From assembly GCA_037157565.1 (NCBI GenBank), contig JAZHRO010000073.1:90746001-90810000 (forward strand): 64,000 nucleotides of DNA. The letters run 5' to 3'. Below are positions 46,734 to 58,389 of the stretch, in pieces (within the stretch, counting starts at the first letter, position 1; each line of letters starts with the position of its first letter). Source of the DNA: Thalassia testudinum. Its lineage: Eukaryota; Streptophyta; Magnoliopsida; Alismatales; Hydrocharitaceae. The position numbers and the translations under genes were made by a program. A model generated the notes under the pieces. That model ran no database searches and had not been told where the DNA came from. It worked only from the letters and a program-made list of their open reading frames with translations.

Positions 46734-47274
46734 TGATAATCTTATTGAAGTCAAGAATGGAGATTTATTCGAGAATCTTGATCTTGATTTAGGGCCTAAA
46801 TACCAATCATTTCATTTTGAGGAACCACGTATTAAGGGACCTGAATACAATTTTGTTGTATTTTAGAATACCCATGGAGACATTGATGAATTAATTCAAA
46901 TGATCTCATACATGGAGCAACAAAATCAAAAGGACTATAACAACTCAATCAATGATTAAGCCCATTCCACTTTCACAGAGGGACTTACTACTAAATCTAA
47001 TGACCAATTTCATCTAAGTGAGAAGGAAATATCCCCTTATGAAAAGGATATTCAAGAGATTGAAATACTATTGGGGATAACATATGATGAGTTATTGGAG
47101 GAAGCTAAAAGTTTTGGGGAATCGTGTGATAATTGGGAATTGGCATTGGAAAAGTTGGAAGAGATAAAAGAAGATGATACCCAAACATCTTTAGTAGAGA
47201 TAGAGATTGATCAGTGGACCTTGATTTCCAGATCTGACTACACTACTTGGGTCATGCCTTCCATTCATCACTAA
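46734..47274 (+). pseudogene. fam5 acidic open frame of unknown function
   Basis: Frames rich in Asp, Glu, Ile and Leu: DDIDNLIEVKNGDLFENLDL, then ITYDELLEEAKSFGESCDN, ending TTWVMPSIHH. A few stops interrupt it. It lies where RT to integrase would be in an autonomous element. I recognise no family. The composition resembles the acidic frame of fam2 (52569-53672), but I cannot show homology by eye. Confidence 0.5.
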
Positions 47275-49695
47275 TATCAAGACCCATATGATTTCGCCCC
47301 ACACGACTCTACCCATACCCCTACCACCCACATTCTCCATCACCTCTTTGGGATGCCTTCATATTCATTTCTTCCAGGCACCCATATTTACCTGTCTTTC
47401 TTCTGTAGCATCTGGCTGCAGATAATCCCAAGCGCCATCTACATTTTTCCCGATTATTTGGACTTAGAATTCATGGACAACTGGTTCGCATTTGCGGCCC
47501 GTTGTTGGTGAACGGGATTAAAATTCTTATCATTTTACTCTCCATTCTCAATACTGTATTGACATATCCTTTTTGAGTGTACACCCAGCTGGAGGCGTTA
47601 ATCTCAGCACTTATATATAGCATATTTTATTTGTCATATTTTTATTGCATATTCAATTTTCGGTGTTAGAATAAGCGGAACATCAAAATTCAGGAGCTAT
47701 TCTAGGTGATTTCTAACCTTTTATTCCCTATCTTAATTTATTTTTCGTTATATTCATGTATGAGGACATGCAAGAAAGTAGGCATGAGGGAGTAGTAATT
47801 GTAAACTGAATTTTTTCTGCCAACACCTAGGAAAAACCTTTCGTACATCATGCTAATTGCACTTTAGGGTCCTTAAATTAAGAACAATTGACTCCACCTC
47901 CAATGTTCGCATTGGAGCTAAAAATCATCTGCAACTGCCACTTTGGACTCATCCATTCACATTTTTCTTCTAAATTTAGGGTCAAGCTGAATATAACCCG
48001 AATTAGGGAAATTTTCGAAGTGCAACTTTGAAAGGTTACAAATAGCATTTATATATATTGCATTCATGAATAAGATTTTTATTAATAGAATGTATTAAGG
48101 ATTTCATCCTCTAGTTGATTCTTGTAATCTGAATCCAGCACAATTTTCATACACGTAGAATTTGCAATGGATTCACAGTGAAGGCTGATAAATGTCATTC
48201 GAAGTGCAACTTTGAAAGGTTACAAATAGCATTTATATATATTGCATTCATGAATAAGAATTTTATTAAGAGTATGTATTAAGGATTTCATCCTCTAGTT
48301 GATTCTTGTAATCTGAATCCAACGCAATTTTCATACACGTAGAATTTGCAATGGATTCACAGTGAAGGCTGATAAATGTCATTAGTCTATTGAGAAGAAG
48401 CAGTGCTTCTTTTCCTGAACCCCTGGATAGTGTTTTGGGAGTCAGGTAGATTTTCTTCCAAAAATCCACCAAATAGTGTGAGATGAGAGTAGAGTGTACT
48501 GGTGCTCTAAGATTAGAGCAAGGAATCTGGAATCCTAGATAATTAGGTAATGATACTTAGAGATTAGGCATATTTTTCGCTCTCAGATCTTGCATATACA
48601 TTTTTGCGTGAAATTTTGAGAGACACCAAATAAAGCAAATAAGTAGAGAGCGAGTTTTCATAAAGCTAGGGCTAAGGTGAATGGTTACGACCATTCTTTA
48701 TGGAATCCTTGGCTGAAGGAGGGTATTGATGTCAAGGTCGGAAATACACTGTCCCATCCATCTCTCTCGGTGCCGTGAGTAGGCACTTCCACCAAATAAG
48801 CCACTCAATGTCTCTTAAGTACCACCAATCCCTAATAATGCCTCCTCAATAAAGTTCATGGATGTGTGCTAGTTGTGTTGCGTTGAATAAAAAAAATTTA
48901 TATAGAAAAAAAGAGAAAAAAATAAAAAAAAATGATGAAAAGAACGAAAAATTAGAAAAAGCAAAGAAGAAAAGGAGTTAATTTTTAGTGTTTATTTTAG
49001 TTGCATTGAGGCAATACACCAAATAAATTTGAGATCCACTAAATATGGCCTTAACGCACCTTTCTTGTGTTTTTGACCACCTGAATAATGGCTGAGGAAT
49101 TCTAACTTAGTATTAGAGTTATGGAGCTCAATTAAAGTGTTAATGCCAAGTGAGACCACCAAATATTGGTCAAATGTGTGAATATAATGAGATTGTGAGC
49201 TCTAAGAAAGAGAAAGAAAAGAAAAGAAAAATAAAAAGAAAAAGAGAGAATGAATACAAAGGAACCAAAAGAGAGCATAGTTTTTCTCGTCTTTCTTTGA
49301 GTCGAGTTACGTAATAATTTGGTAATCTAGATTCTATAGTACTAATTCTCTATATAGCATCAGTCGAGAGTGAGCCACCAAATATATAATCTTTTCCCTC
49401 TAAGATTCTCTACCTAAGCTTAAAGCTGGGGTGGAATTCATAGGATATCTTGAAGACCTCGAGGGAAGAAGTTCGCCTATCCTGCTAGAATTTTACTAGG
49501 GGTCAAGTACAGGCTCTAGAGGTAAATCAAGTATTTCACTCAAATCCATTGCAAAAGCTACGTAGCTACACTTTCACATTTGTATGGCTTTCAAGAACAT
49601 AGGATGAAAACAGAAAGGAGAAAAATCTCTAGGCATACATTTGATAAAATAATCAATCCCTTAAGTGTCCTTACGTCAATAATTTAGTCTTGCAT
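47275..49695 (+). other. fam5 3' non-coding region
   Basis: Contains a 184-base tandem duplication (48017-48383) and A-rich purine tracts (48890-48975 and 49200-49260). No retroelement protein is recognised. Confidence 0.65.
48017..48383. repeat. 184-base tandem duplication
   Basis: Copies at 48017-48200 and 48201-48383 both start GAAGTGCAACTTTGAAAGG and end GGCTGATAAATGTCATT. They differ at a few positions. A minus-strand frame of 68 residues ends in the second copy. Confidence 0.9.
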
Positions 49696-49730
49696 TTACT
49701 AGAGACTAGCAAAATTTATGCATGGGGGTA
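49696..49730 (+). promoter_or_regulatory. PPT and upstream hairpin of fam5
   Basis: TTACTAGAGACTAGCAA (49696-49712, one stem mismatch) then ATGCATGGGGGTA abutting the LTR start at 49731. Confidence 0.85.
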
Positions 49731-51862
49731 TGATTGCACAACAATCATGGGTCCTAATCAACATAAATAATGTTTGAACCTAGCTTAATTTATGGATATT
49801 GCACTCATATCTTGCATATCATGCATTGCATCAGTCTATTTAGAGTAAGATGAGATATCCTGCTATTTAATGATTTTTATTATGATTTGCAGGTAATAAA
49901 GTGATCCAGGATGGAGATAGTGGAATAAAGCAACAAAAGAAGAAGAAGACTGATCCAGATAAGAGGAGTGAGGAGGATAGCCTTATCCCTATCATTAGAA
50001 ACCCTAGGATAGCCTTTCCAAACCCAAAACAACATCCATTAGGGTACCTTAGCCTTGAAACCCAAACATGGATAGCACTATCCATGTTCTTATCCACCCT
50101 ATCCCTCTCCAGAACACTTAGGAACCAAAACCCACCTTAGAAAACCTAAAACCCACTCTCCAGCACCTTTTAGGACATCTTGACATCTTGCTGGATGTCT
50201 GATTTCTATAGAATAACAATCCAGGAAGCCAAAACTCATATTGACAAAGAATTAAACTTCCAATTTATTGTCCAGACGCCCAATTTTGTAGTATAAGACG
50301 TCTGACCACTATCTTGGACGTCTGATACTGCTATTTGGTTCCTGATTTTGGTGTTAGAAGCCTGATCTTCCCTATTTTGACCTAGGAACCTCACCGGATA
50401 CCCTAGGAAACGTAATTAGAGACCTCCTAAGCCTAGTCCACTATCCATAGCCCTACTTATCCTATTCCTAACCCAATTGAACCATCCCATACCTAATTGG
50501 GTGCATCTACAGTAGATTGGGCGCACCTGAGTCCAATTAGATCCACACAGGATCTAATTGACTCATACCTATTAGGGTTACCCTAGCCTAATCACATGCA
50601 CACATCCAATTAGACTTGACCTAGACCTAATTAGGATCACTCCTATCCAGTTAGATTTTCCTAAGCCTAATTAGGTCCACACCCACTTAATCATGATTTA
50701 CCCAACCAATTTAGCACCTAATCCTACCAAAACCCACAGCCTAGCTCTATGAAAAACATGCACCCACACACACCTTCCAATTTTACCCCTACCAAACCGA
50801 AGCACACTCTCTTGGAAACCCTAATACTTGTGTCAAACCTAGATCCTGAAAATGTGGCATTAGCTAATTTTGGAGCCACAAAAAGTGGCAACCAAATGGA
50901 GCCTTCCATAAGGGCAAAGAGAGAGCCACGAAATTGCACCATCTCCACCATTCTCTCCACTCTCTCAACTTGCGACCACACCTCCTCCTTTCCCACTCAA
51001 GGCCATCCTCTTCCTCCAAGCCTCCCTCCAAGGACGGCTAGGAAGAAGCTCTCCTCCAAGCTTCTTCAAGGGTGGCAAGAAGAAGAAGAGCATAAGGTTG
51101 CAACACCTTCTCCTTTCTTCTTGTGGGAGTGCCCTCTTCTTCCACCATAGAGGATCCACGCCCCCATTTTCTTTTCCTCTTAGACAGCCATAGATGAGAC
51201 ATCCTCAAGGTCTTCTCAAGGACGACCATTGGTAGAGAAAGGGTGCAACACCCTCCTCTCTCCACTTGGGTGCACACACCCATCCTCCTCTCTTTAGTGG
51301 ACGGCCAAGAAGGCTTCTCCTCAGCCTCTCTTGGTTGATCTCTTTCTTTAGTTTAGCTTTATTTCCATGTATCTAGATTTTATAGTGACTTAATTTTTTA
51401 TGCATGATACTCTTGTCTAATGGTTTTCTGTGCATGCTATTATCTTCACGGCTTACAACTTTGATGCATGCTTATTAGTGTAGTTAAGAGCATCCCATTT
51501 AGGTTTGTCACACCATGCACAGCCACCATGGCCCCATTTAGATCCACGCAATCACTTAGGTTTTCGCTAGCACATCTAGATCTAGGTTTCATTTCATTTT
51601 CAAAATAAAAATCACAAACACAAATAGAGTGTAAAGTACAAAAAGGCCAAAAATATTAGGCTAGATTAGACTCAGGTTAGAAAAGCCGATCCAATTCTCT
51701 ACTCGTTTTCACGCCTCCCAGAGACGGACGACCAGGAATCAAGTTCTGAAATGAAAAGAAATCTATGCGAGTTTCGTTATTATAAATATTTTTGTCAAGG
51801 GGATTTCACGACTATACTACGATTTCTGACGATTTCGAAATGCGCGATTTCCATGCTTGTGA
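49731..51862 (+). repeat. fam5 3' LTR
   Basis: TGATTGCACAACAATCA start; ends GCTTGTGA where the 5' LTR has GCTTGTCA. At 51863 the fam2 internal region resumes. The GACGTC-type cluster lies at 50165-50325. Confidence 0.9.
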
Positions 51863-52134
51863 CTAGTCCATTTGATGTCTAGCTAGGGGAGTAGCGTCAA
51901 ACGTCCGCGGCTGGGGGTTACACTAAGAACCGGAGGTGCAAGCCAAAGGAAGAACCTTCTCCCCAGTCCCTCCTAACTTGTTGGATTGACTAGATAAAAG
52001 TAGATCGAATTGTTTATAATCTCAAGACGGGTCATGGGAGTCTGTAGGTCTTTAGGCTAACCCACCTGAGGACTGGGTTGATTGCTTGTACTGCAGGGCA
52101 CCTTTCTCTCTTCTGTTTTCCCTCCTATTCTACC
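51863..52134 (+). other. fam2 copy 1 leader, second part
   Basis: Aligned to 58115-58389 in copy 2, which is uninterrupted at this place. The flanks CTGAT (35889-35893) and CTAGT (51863-51867) may be a decayed target-site duplication of the fam5 insertion. Confidence 0.75.
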
Positions 52135-53672
52135 ATGTATCCTTCCACTTCTTACGCGCATTTCCAATCCTATCCTCCTACCACCACTTATCCCCAAGAT
52201 GATTACTATTTTGACTTGACTTGTAATTACCCATCCACTAGCTGGGATGACTTTGATTGGGAATATGAATATGGACCTCAGTGTCCAGGGCTTAACCATA
52301 GACAATAAGACAATGATTATTATCCTTCCCAAAGCTACAATGACTATAGATCTTCATCCTTTGATCATCAAACCAACCTAATCTACAAGTAGGATATAAT
52401 GATTATAACACCTACCCTCCCCAGTATTCCTCTGAATATAGGTTGCCACCATCCTTTAAATAACCTAGAACAGCCTACTTTCAGGGAGGGACCTGCGAAC
52501 CTCGACATGTTGGCTCCCCTAGATATAACCCAAACCCACCCAAATCTGAATCGAACTAGTCGATTCAGGTGAACCAGATCCAGGATAGGGTGTCGGCTAA
52601 TTTGAGGAATACTATACAATTTTTAGAAGCTCAACCAATACCATGCACTGAACCACTAGACCCTCTGATCAATTTAATTGATGAACTTAATAGTTCTTTA
52701 TTGGATTTGTTCCAAAGTGTTAGGGATAGGAACCTGGGTGAGTTTCTTCTTGGGAAATTGTCAAGATTGAGGATGAAATTTGTGGTTGCCCTAGTCAAAT
52801 CTTAGGATGATTTTCAAGATGAACCCCCTTTAGGAGAGCTAATGTCTGAACCCACTTAGGCGCCTGTCGGGGGGGATACATATTCTGTGACTGGAGATGA
52901 CCAGGTTGGGCTAGAGCAACCCATTGAGGATGAACCGATTGATTCACCCGAGATCCCCGAGCCAAGGAGCGAGGAAAAGTATGTCTCTTTGAACCAGGAA
53001 ATGATAATCGATTTTGAGACATATATAAATGAGGATCATGGATTCTTTGATTCTGAGGGTAAGGAATCTCTCAGTGAAGTCTCACTTGAGCGTAAGGTAG
53101 ATAAATTTAGTGGGACAAACGGGCTTGAGGAATCTGACGAACCGTTTGATAGCCCAATTTTTGAAGATTTGGATTCGGTTGGAGCTAACTTGGAGGATTT
53201 GAATCCTCATTTACTAGAAGATTCAATCGATAGCCCAATTCCTCAACCACACTGCAAAGGGATTGATTTTGATTTGGAAATCATTGTACCCAAGTTAATT
53301 CTAAGTCAACCACGATTTCCGGACTTGGGTAAATCTTATGGGGTGGACGGTATGCTAGAGGTCCCAGAACTTGAGCACTTGATGTTACAGGATAGGAATG
53401 TTGAAATAAAAATTTAGGAGGCTAATTCTGAGGGAACTTTGAATTTGGATCTAAGGGTTCCTATTGACTTGAAACCACCTACTTTTTACCAGGACCCTTA
53501 CGATATCTTTCACGTGCAACCCAAGCTTGAAATAACTGATTATTTTTCTGAGTTGAACGTTAAGTGGACATCTGAACCTTGGAAATCAAATCTACCTTTT
53601 GTCCAACACTTTAGTCTTGGGTTGCACACCACCAAACCACTAGCCCGGCCTCGTAAATACAACAATCTTTGA
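52135..53672 (+). pseudogene. fam2 unknown open frame, copy 1
   Basis: Starts MYPSTSYAHFQSYPPTTTYP, a Tyr/Pro-rich region, ending at a stop at 52308 after a frame change relative to the rest. From 52569 to 53672 one frame holds a helical stretch (IQDRVSANLRNTIQFLEAQP), then long acidic sequence (GLEESDEPFDSPIFEDLD), ending near IFHVQPKLEITDYFSELNVK and a short basic tail. Stops lie at about 52803, 52857 and 53415. It is similar over its length to 58390-59865. No Gag, protease or pol block is visible. The function is unknown. Confidence 0.6.
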
Positions 53673-55200
53673 TTCTGGCTAATTTTCATCTAGAACCTTA
53701 GAACCACTCGACCCTGGGGCATGGTTCTGCATCATAATCTGGTCCACTTCTGTGGACATCTTCTGCTGGTGGGTCTGAGGATCAATTTTTTTATTTTGAT
53801 TCTGACACGTACTTGTGAATTCTCAAATTCTTCATTGTATGTATGTTATGCCTAGATGAAGGCATTAAACTTAGCGCGTGTGTATACACTCTTCTCTCTA
53901 CAGAGCTGACCGAATTTTCACAACATAGGTGATATTCTGTTTACTCTACCCTTTTCATGTCTTTATTTTTACAATGAGGACATTGCATCATTTAGGCATA
54001 GGGGGGTGGATACTTAATCCTAAAATCATTTTGTTAGCTCCACAGAATTTCTTTTAGTTTCTTTAAAAAAAAAATTGAAAATTCAAAACGATAAAAAAAA
54101 AGAATTAGGAGAAGAAAACTTAGGCATTTAGAAGTTATTAACTTTAGGAAATGATATGATAGAACTTGAATACTTAGACTCTTCAGGTCTTCGGGCTTAA
54201 TTAGCCCGGGTGTCCACTCGAATGTGGACTTAGTCTTGAGTCCTCACCAAGTCAATATTATTTTAATTCGATAATAAATTGGGGTGATAAGTATACGACT
54301 TATCAACTCGCCCTTTAATTTGAGGGGACTTTAAGCCTAAGCATCTACACACATTTGTTGCACTGACTCACTTTTCGACGGTTTCTTTGGAAATTGGGTA
54401 GCTAATGAACTATCTAGGGTGGTATGGCTGGTAAGTTGTTGGTGGTAACAGCGTATCGGCCGATTGTCCAGAGCCCAACCACATGACCATTTTCGTTATA
54501 CTACCTTGAGGTAAATCTTAGAGCAGGGAAGCCACCTACTTAAAAAGTAAAAAAATAAAAAAAGAAAAAAAAGAAAAAGAAAAAGAAAAAAAAATAAACA
54601 AAGCCACACTTCACCACACGAGTATGGCTGGCAAGTTGTCGTGGGTAATAGCCCATTGGTCGATTGTCTAGATCTCAGCTCACAAAAATGCACAATAATT
54701 CCCAAAACACTTAGGGAAGAAGCGGGGAAGTAGAATAAACTAGGGAGATATACATTAGGTTCGCCCTTGTGTTGACCCCATAAATAAAAGAAGTAGGGAG
54801 AAAGCTACCGTTCAAAAAGATAAACCTTTAGGCAAGGTCACCTAGGGTCATAGAAACCCGAAGTCCGTTTTAATGATCGACTAGTGAGTCTTTCAACATT
54901 TTCACAAGATGCTTAGCACTTAGAGTCCTTTTCAAGTCTTAGGTAGGTTGGGTAGCCGTAAAAAGTTATCCTAGAACTCTCAATCTCCAAAAGTATAAAA
55001 AAATTAGTAAAGAAAAAAAATGTATATTTCCTTTTCAAATAAGTCGAGGACTTGGGCGGTCTGCATTCTGGCAGGCACCTGGGTACTGTTGAGTCTTCAT
55101 GGTTTAGGACCTTAGTTGAAATTTTCTATTGTTAATGAACGACTTAGGCCTAAGCGATCTTATCCCAATCCTGCTTTTATACAAAGCATATAGTTTAATT
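53673..55200 (+). other. fam2 copy 1, 3' non-coding region
   Basis: Contains two copies of GTATGGCTGG(T/C)AAGTTGT(T/C)G (near 54422 and 54622), each followed by a CAT/CGT-CGGCCG-like block and TGTCCAGA or TGTCTAGA. An A-rich tract at 54540-54600 separates them. The same layout appears in copy 2 (60684 and 60879). Confidence 0.7.
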
Positions 55201-55235
55201 TTGCTAGGGACTAGCAAAAGATAGGCAAGGGGGTA
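55201..55235 (+). promoter_or_regulatory. PPT and upstream hairpin of fam2
   Basis: TTGCTAGGGACTAGCAA (55201-55217, perfect stem) then GATAGGCAAGGGGGTA abutting the LTR start TGATGTAAAC at 55236. Confidence 0.88.
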
Positions 55236-57133
55236 TGATGTAAACACATTTATTGAGGGTAAAATGCCTATTCATGCATGTTCCTAGGCTTAGATTTGCA
55301 TTTCATGTTATAAATATGGCATAGCATGCAACATTCTGCATTTATAGTAGTTGTGTATAATTTAAATTAATTACGTCCTTTTCGTGGCCAGGAGAGAAGG
55401 ATATTTATTTTGGAGCCTCGGATTGACGATCCAACCATATGGATCTGATCAAGACGATGATCGGAGTCCAACGCTTCCGAAATTGCTTCGATCAGAGTCT
55501 TGTAGCACCATATGCAATCCAAGGAAGATCAACGGTCGAGGGACTAGGTGATGGAATCCGGAGCATCAAATGACAAATCCAACCGCACAGATGGATTTGA
55601 GCCGACGATCGCAGCCCAACAGCGTGAAAATTGACTCAATCCGACCTTTGTAGCATCCCCTACAAAGGAAAGAAGATGGACGGCCTAGATTGCACCATAT
55701 GATGCAACCCAGGCCGCCCATGCGCATGCACGCGCACAGCAGTGTAGGTGTGCATGCACGCATGGAGGCACTCACGCGCAAGTGCACCAGCGCGCGCAGA
55801 GGCAGCAGCGCATATCGCACTTGCATGTGCGACAAGGGCGCGTATAGTGCGTGGCAGCGCAGCGGCAACGTGGGCACATAGGTTGTCTTCAGCGACGTTT
55901 ATGATCGTCACTAAATGTCCTCTATACGAATTTGATTCTTTCCTCCACTATAGAAGGACCCCTACCCCTCCCATTTTTCTTCATCTCTTCCTTCCTTCCT
56001 CTCACCACCTCCAAGGCTCTAGAGAGAGCTTGTCCCAAGCTCGGGATGCTCCTCTAGAGTGGAAAATCAAATAGTTTTCCCTCCCCTCATCCCTATTTGT
56101 GGAGCATCCCGTGGCCATCCTCTCATTGCCCTTCGAGAAGAAGATCCTCACCGCGACATCGTACTACCCCATCCTCCGTCCTCTGGCTCCATCCTCCTCG
56201 TCCCGCTCCTCACCACCTTCCTCCGGGTGATTTCAGAGTGAGTCGTCCTCTGAGCAACCATCGAGGGGGATTTCTCTCACCCCATTCTATCTTTTTACGC
56301 TTTCGTAGTGTACATTTTTCCCGCTTTCGTAATGTAACAAGCAGTTCTTGATGAATAGATGATTGTTTCTCTCTCTCTCTCTCCCTCTCTCTCTTATATT
56401 TTTGCAAGTAGATAAAGTTTTCATTGACCTAATCTCTTGCTAGTTAGAAATACCAAAAAAATTAGAAAAGATGAAAAATGACCAAAAACAAATAAAAGTG
56501 AAGTGCAAAATTCATAAAACCAAACATTCGCCTCCCCGTGTTCGACTTGGGACTCACTTTTCGTGTTTCAGTATAAATTTTATTTGACCACATGTTTTAC
56601 AACTACAACGATGGGTCACTCATAACCCTGATTTCGAACTCGCGAAACATGTGCGATCAGACGCCATCCTGCCCCATCCACCGTCCTGCTCCTCTCCACC
56701 TTCCTCTAGGAGATGTCAGAATGAGTCGTCCTCCGAGCGACCTTCGAGGGGGATTTCTCTCACCTCTTTCTATCGTTTTATGCTTTCGTAGTGTAGTTTT
56801 CCTGCTTTCATAGTTGTAACAAACAGTTGTTCATGAATAGATGATTGTTTCTCTCTCTCTCCCTCTCTCTCTTATATTTTTGCAAGTAGATAAAGTTTTC
56901 ATTGACCTAATCTCTTGCTCGTTAAAAATACCAAAAAAAGTAGAAAAGATAAAAATGACTAAAAACAAATAAAAGTGAAGTGTGGATTTCATAAAACCAA
57001 ATGTTCCCCTCCCCGTGCTCAACCTGGGACTCCCTTGGAGTTTTGGTATAAATTTTATTTGACCACGAGTTTTTCAACTATGACGACGTGTTACTTGTAA
57101 CCATAATTTCAAACTCGCGAACCCATGTGATCA
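55236..57133 (+). repeat. fam2 LTR shared by copies 1 and 2, with internal duplication
   Basis: It is the 3' LTR of copy 1 and the 5' LTR of copy 2. A first LTR end lies at about 56658 (GTGCGATCA); then the sequence jumps back to the block at about 56150 and repeats to 57133, so roughly 475 bases are present twice, with the TC microsatellite and U5. TATA-like CTATAGAAGG lies at 55949-55958. It is followed by a PBS at 57137. Confidence 0.85.
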
Positions 57134-57136
57134 TTT

Positions 57137-57154
57137 TGGCGTCGTTGCCGAGGA
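57137..57154 (+). promoter_or_regulatory. primer-binding site of fam2 copy 2, tRNA-Asp type
   Basis: TGGCGTCGTTGCCGAGGA, 16 of 18 positions as in the perfect site. Confidence 0.85.
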
Positions 57155-58389
57155 GGCATTGGAATTTACTTTATTGTTTTCTGCACTTCTTTCCATTTAC
57201 ATAACACTAACCTCGCTTATCTTTGATCTATTACCTTGAAGTTACCCTAGCATGGAGATCCAAGTGCGGGAGACCAGAGTAAAGTACGGGTAGAGTGTTT
57301 TGTAAGTGTCCCCCACACCACCCCCACCTTAGTTTTCATTCCATAACCTAATAACTCAAACCCAAATCAACTTAGGGCTTTGCATAAACCCTAGGGTAGG
57401 TTTTGGTTGTTTGATTGTCACTCCACTCACCTCACCCACCCACATATATAAGAAAAAAAGAAAAAATATTCTTCTCCTATGGGATTTAACTGAAAGCTAC
57501 ATACTTAACACCCACAACTTCTTATCACAAGGTGCACAATCACTTTGATTCTACCACTTAACTGGGATCTAACTTATGGACCCGATACACTTCAACTCAA
57601 TACACATAAGTGAGTAGAAATCTGAATAGGTTAAACATTCTTGTGTGCCTTAACTAAGTGGTGCAACAGGCTAATTGATTGAGCTGTTTGGGCCTCACCA
57701 CTCAATCTAAAACTGATCCATCAAATAGCTTGCCACTTAGGGTTGATTCTTAGGGTTGAACTAGGCACTCCACATTATTTTTGATTTTTAAAGGAACATA
57801 TCATCACCCGTGTTTTCAAAACTTGGAGTGTTCTACTAAACCTTGATTGAACCAACCTAAGAGTTAAACCCTAAAAGCTACTAAACAGGGTTAAACCTTA
57901 AAAGACACCATCAAATAACCTTGTTTGCAAACCTTGGTTGTGCATGCACACACATTTTACCTGATCATTAAGGGCACAACCCATCTAAAGGGCCCATCAC
58001 ATTCCAAGAGCACAATCATCCCAAGCTTAATTAAAATTGAGTAGACGTTGGCCTTAAGGATTGATTCACTCTTCGAGGCTCAAACTGAGGTTTTTTTCGA
58101 TTAACCTACTTCTACTAGACCATCTGATGTCTAGCAAGGGGAGTAGCGTCAAACAACCGTGTTTGGGGGGTACACTAGGAACCAGAGGTGTAAGCCAAAG
58201 GAAGAACCTTCTCCCCAGTCCCTCCTTCCAACTGGTTGGATTGACCTGATAAAAGTATACCGAATCATTTATAATCTCAAGACGAGTCTTAGGAGTCTGT
58301 AGGTCTTTAGGCTAACCCACCTAAGGATAGGGTTGATTGCTTGTATTGCAGGGCACCTTCCTCTCTTCTGTTTTCCCTCCTATTCTACC
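57155..58389 (+). other. fam2 copy 2 leader
   Basis: Similar to 34935-35893 followed by 51863-52134, which shows the uninterrupted state of the fam5 insertion site near 58110. Non-coding. Confidence 0.8.
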
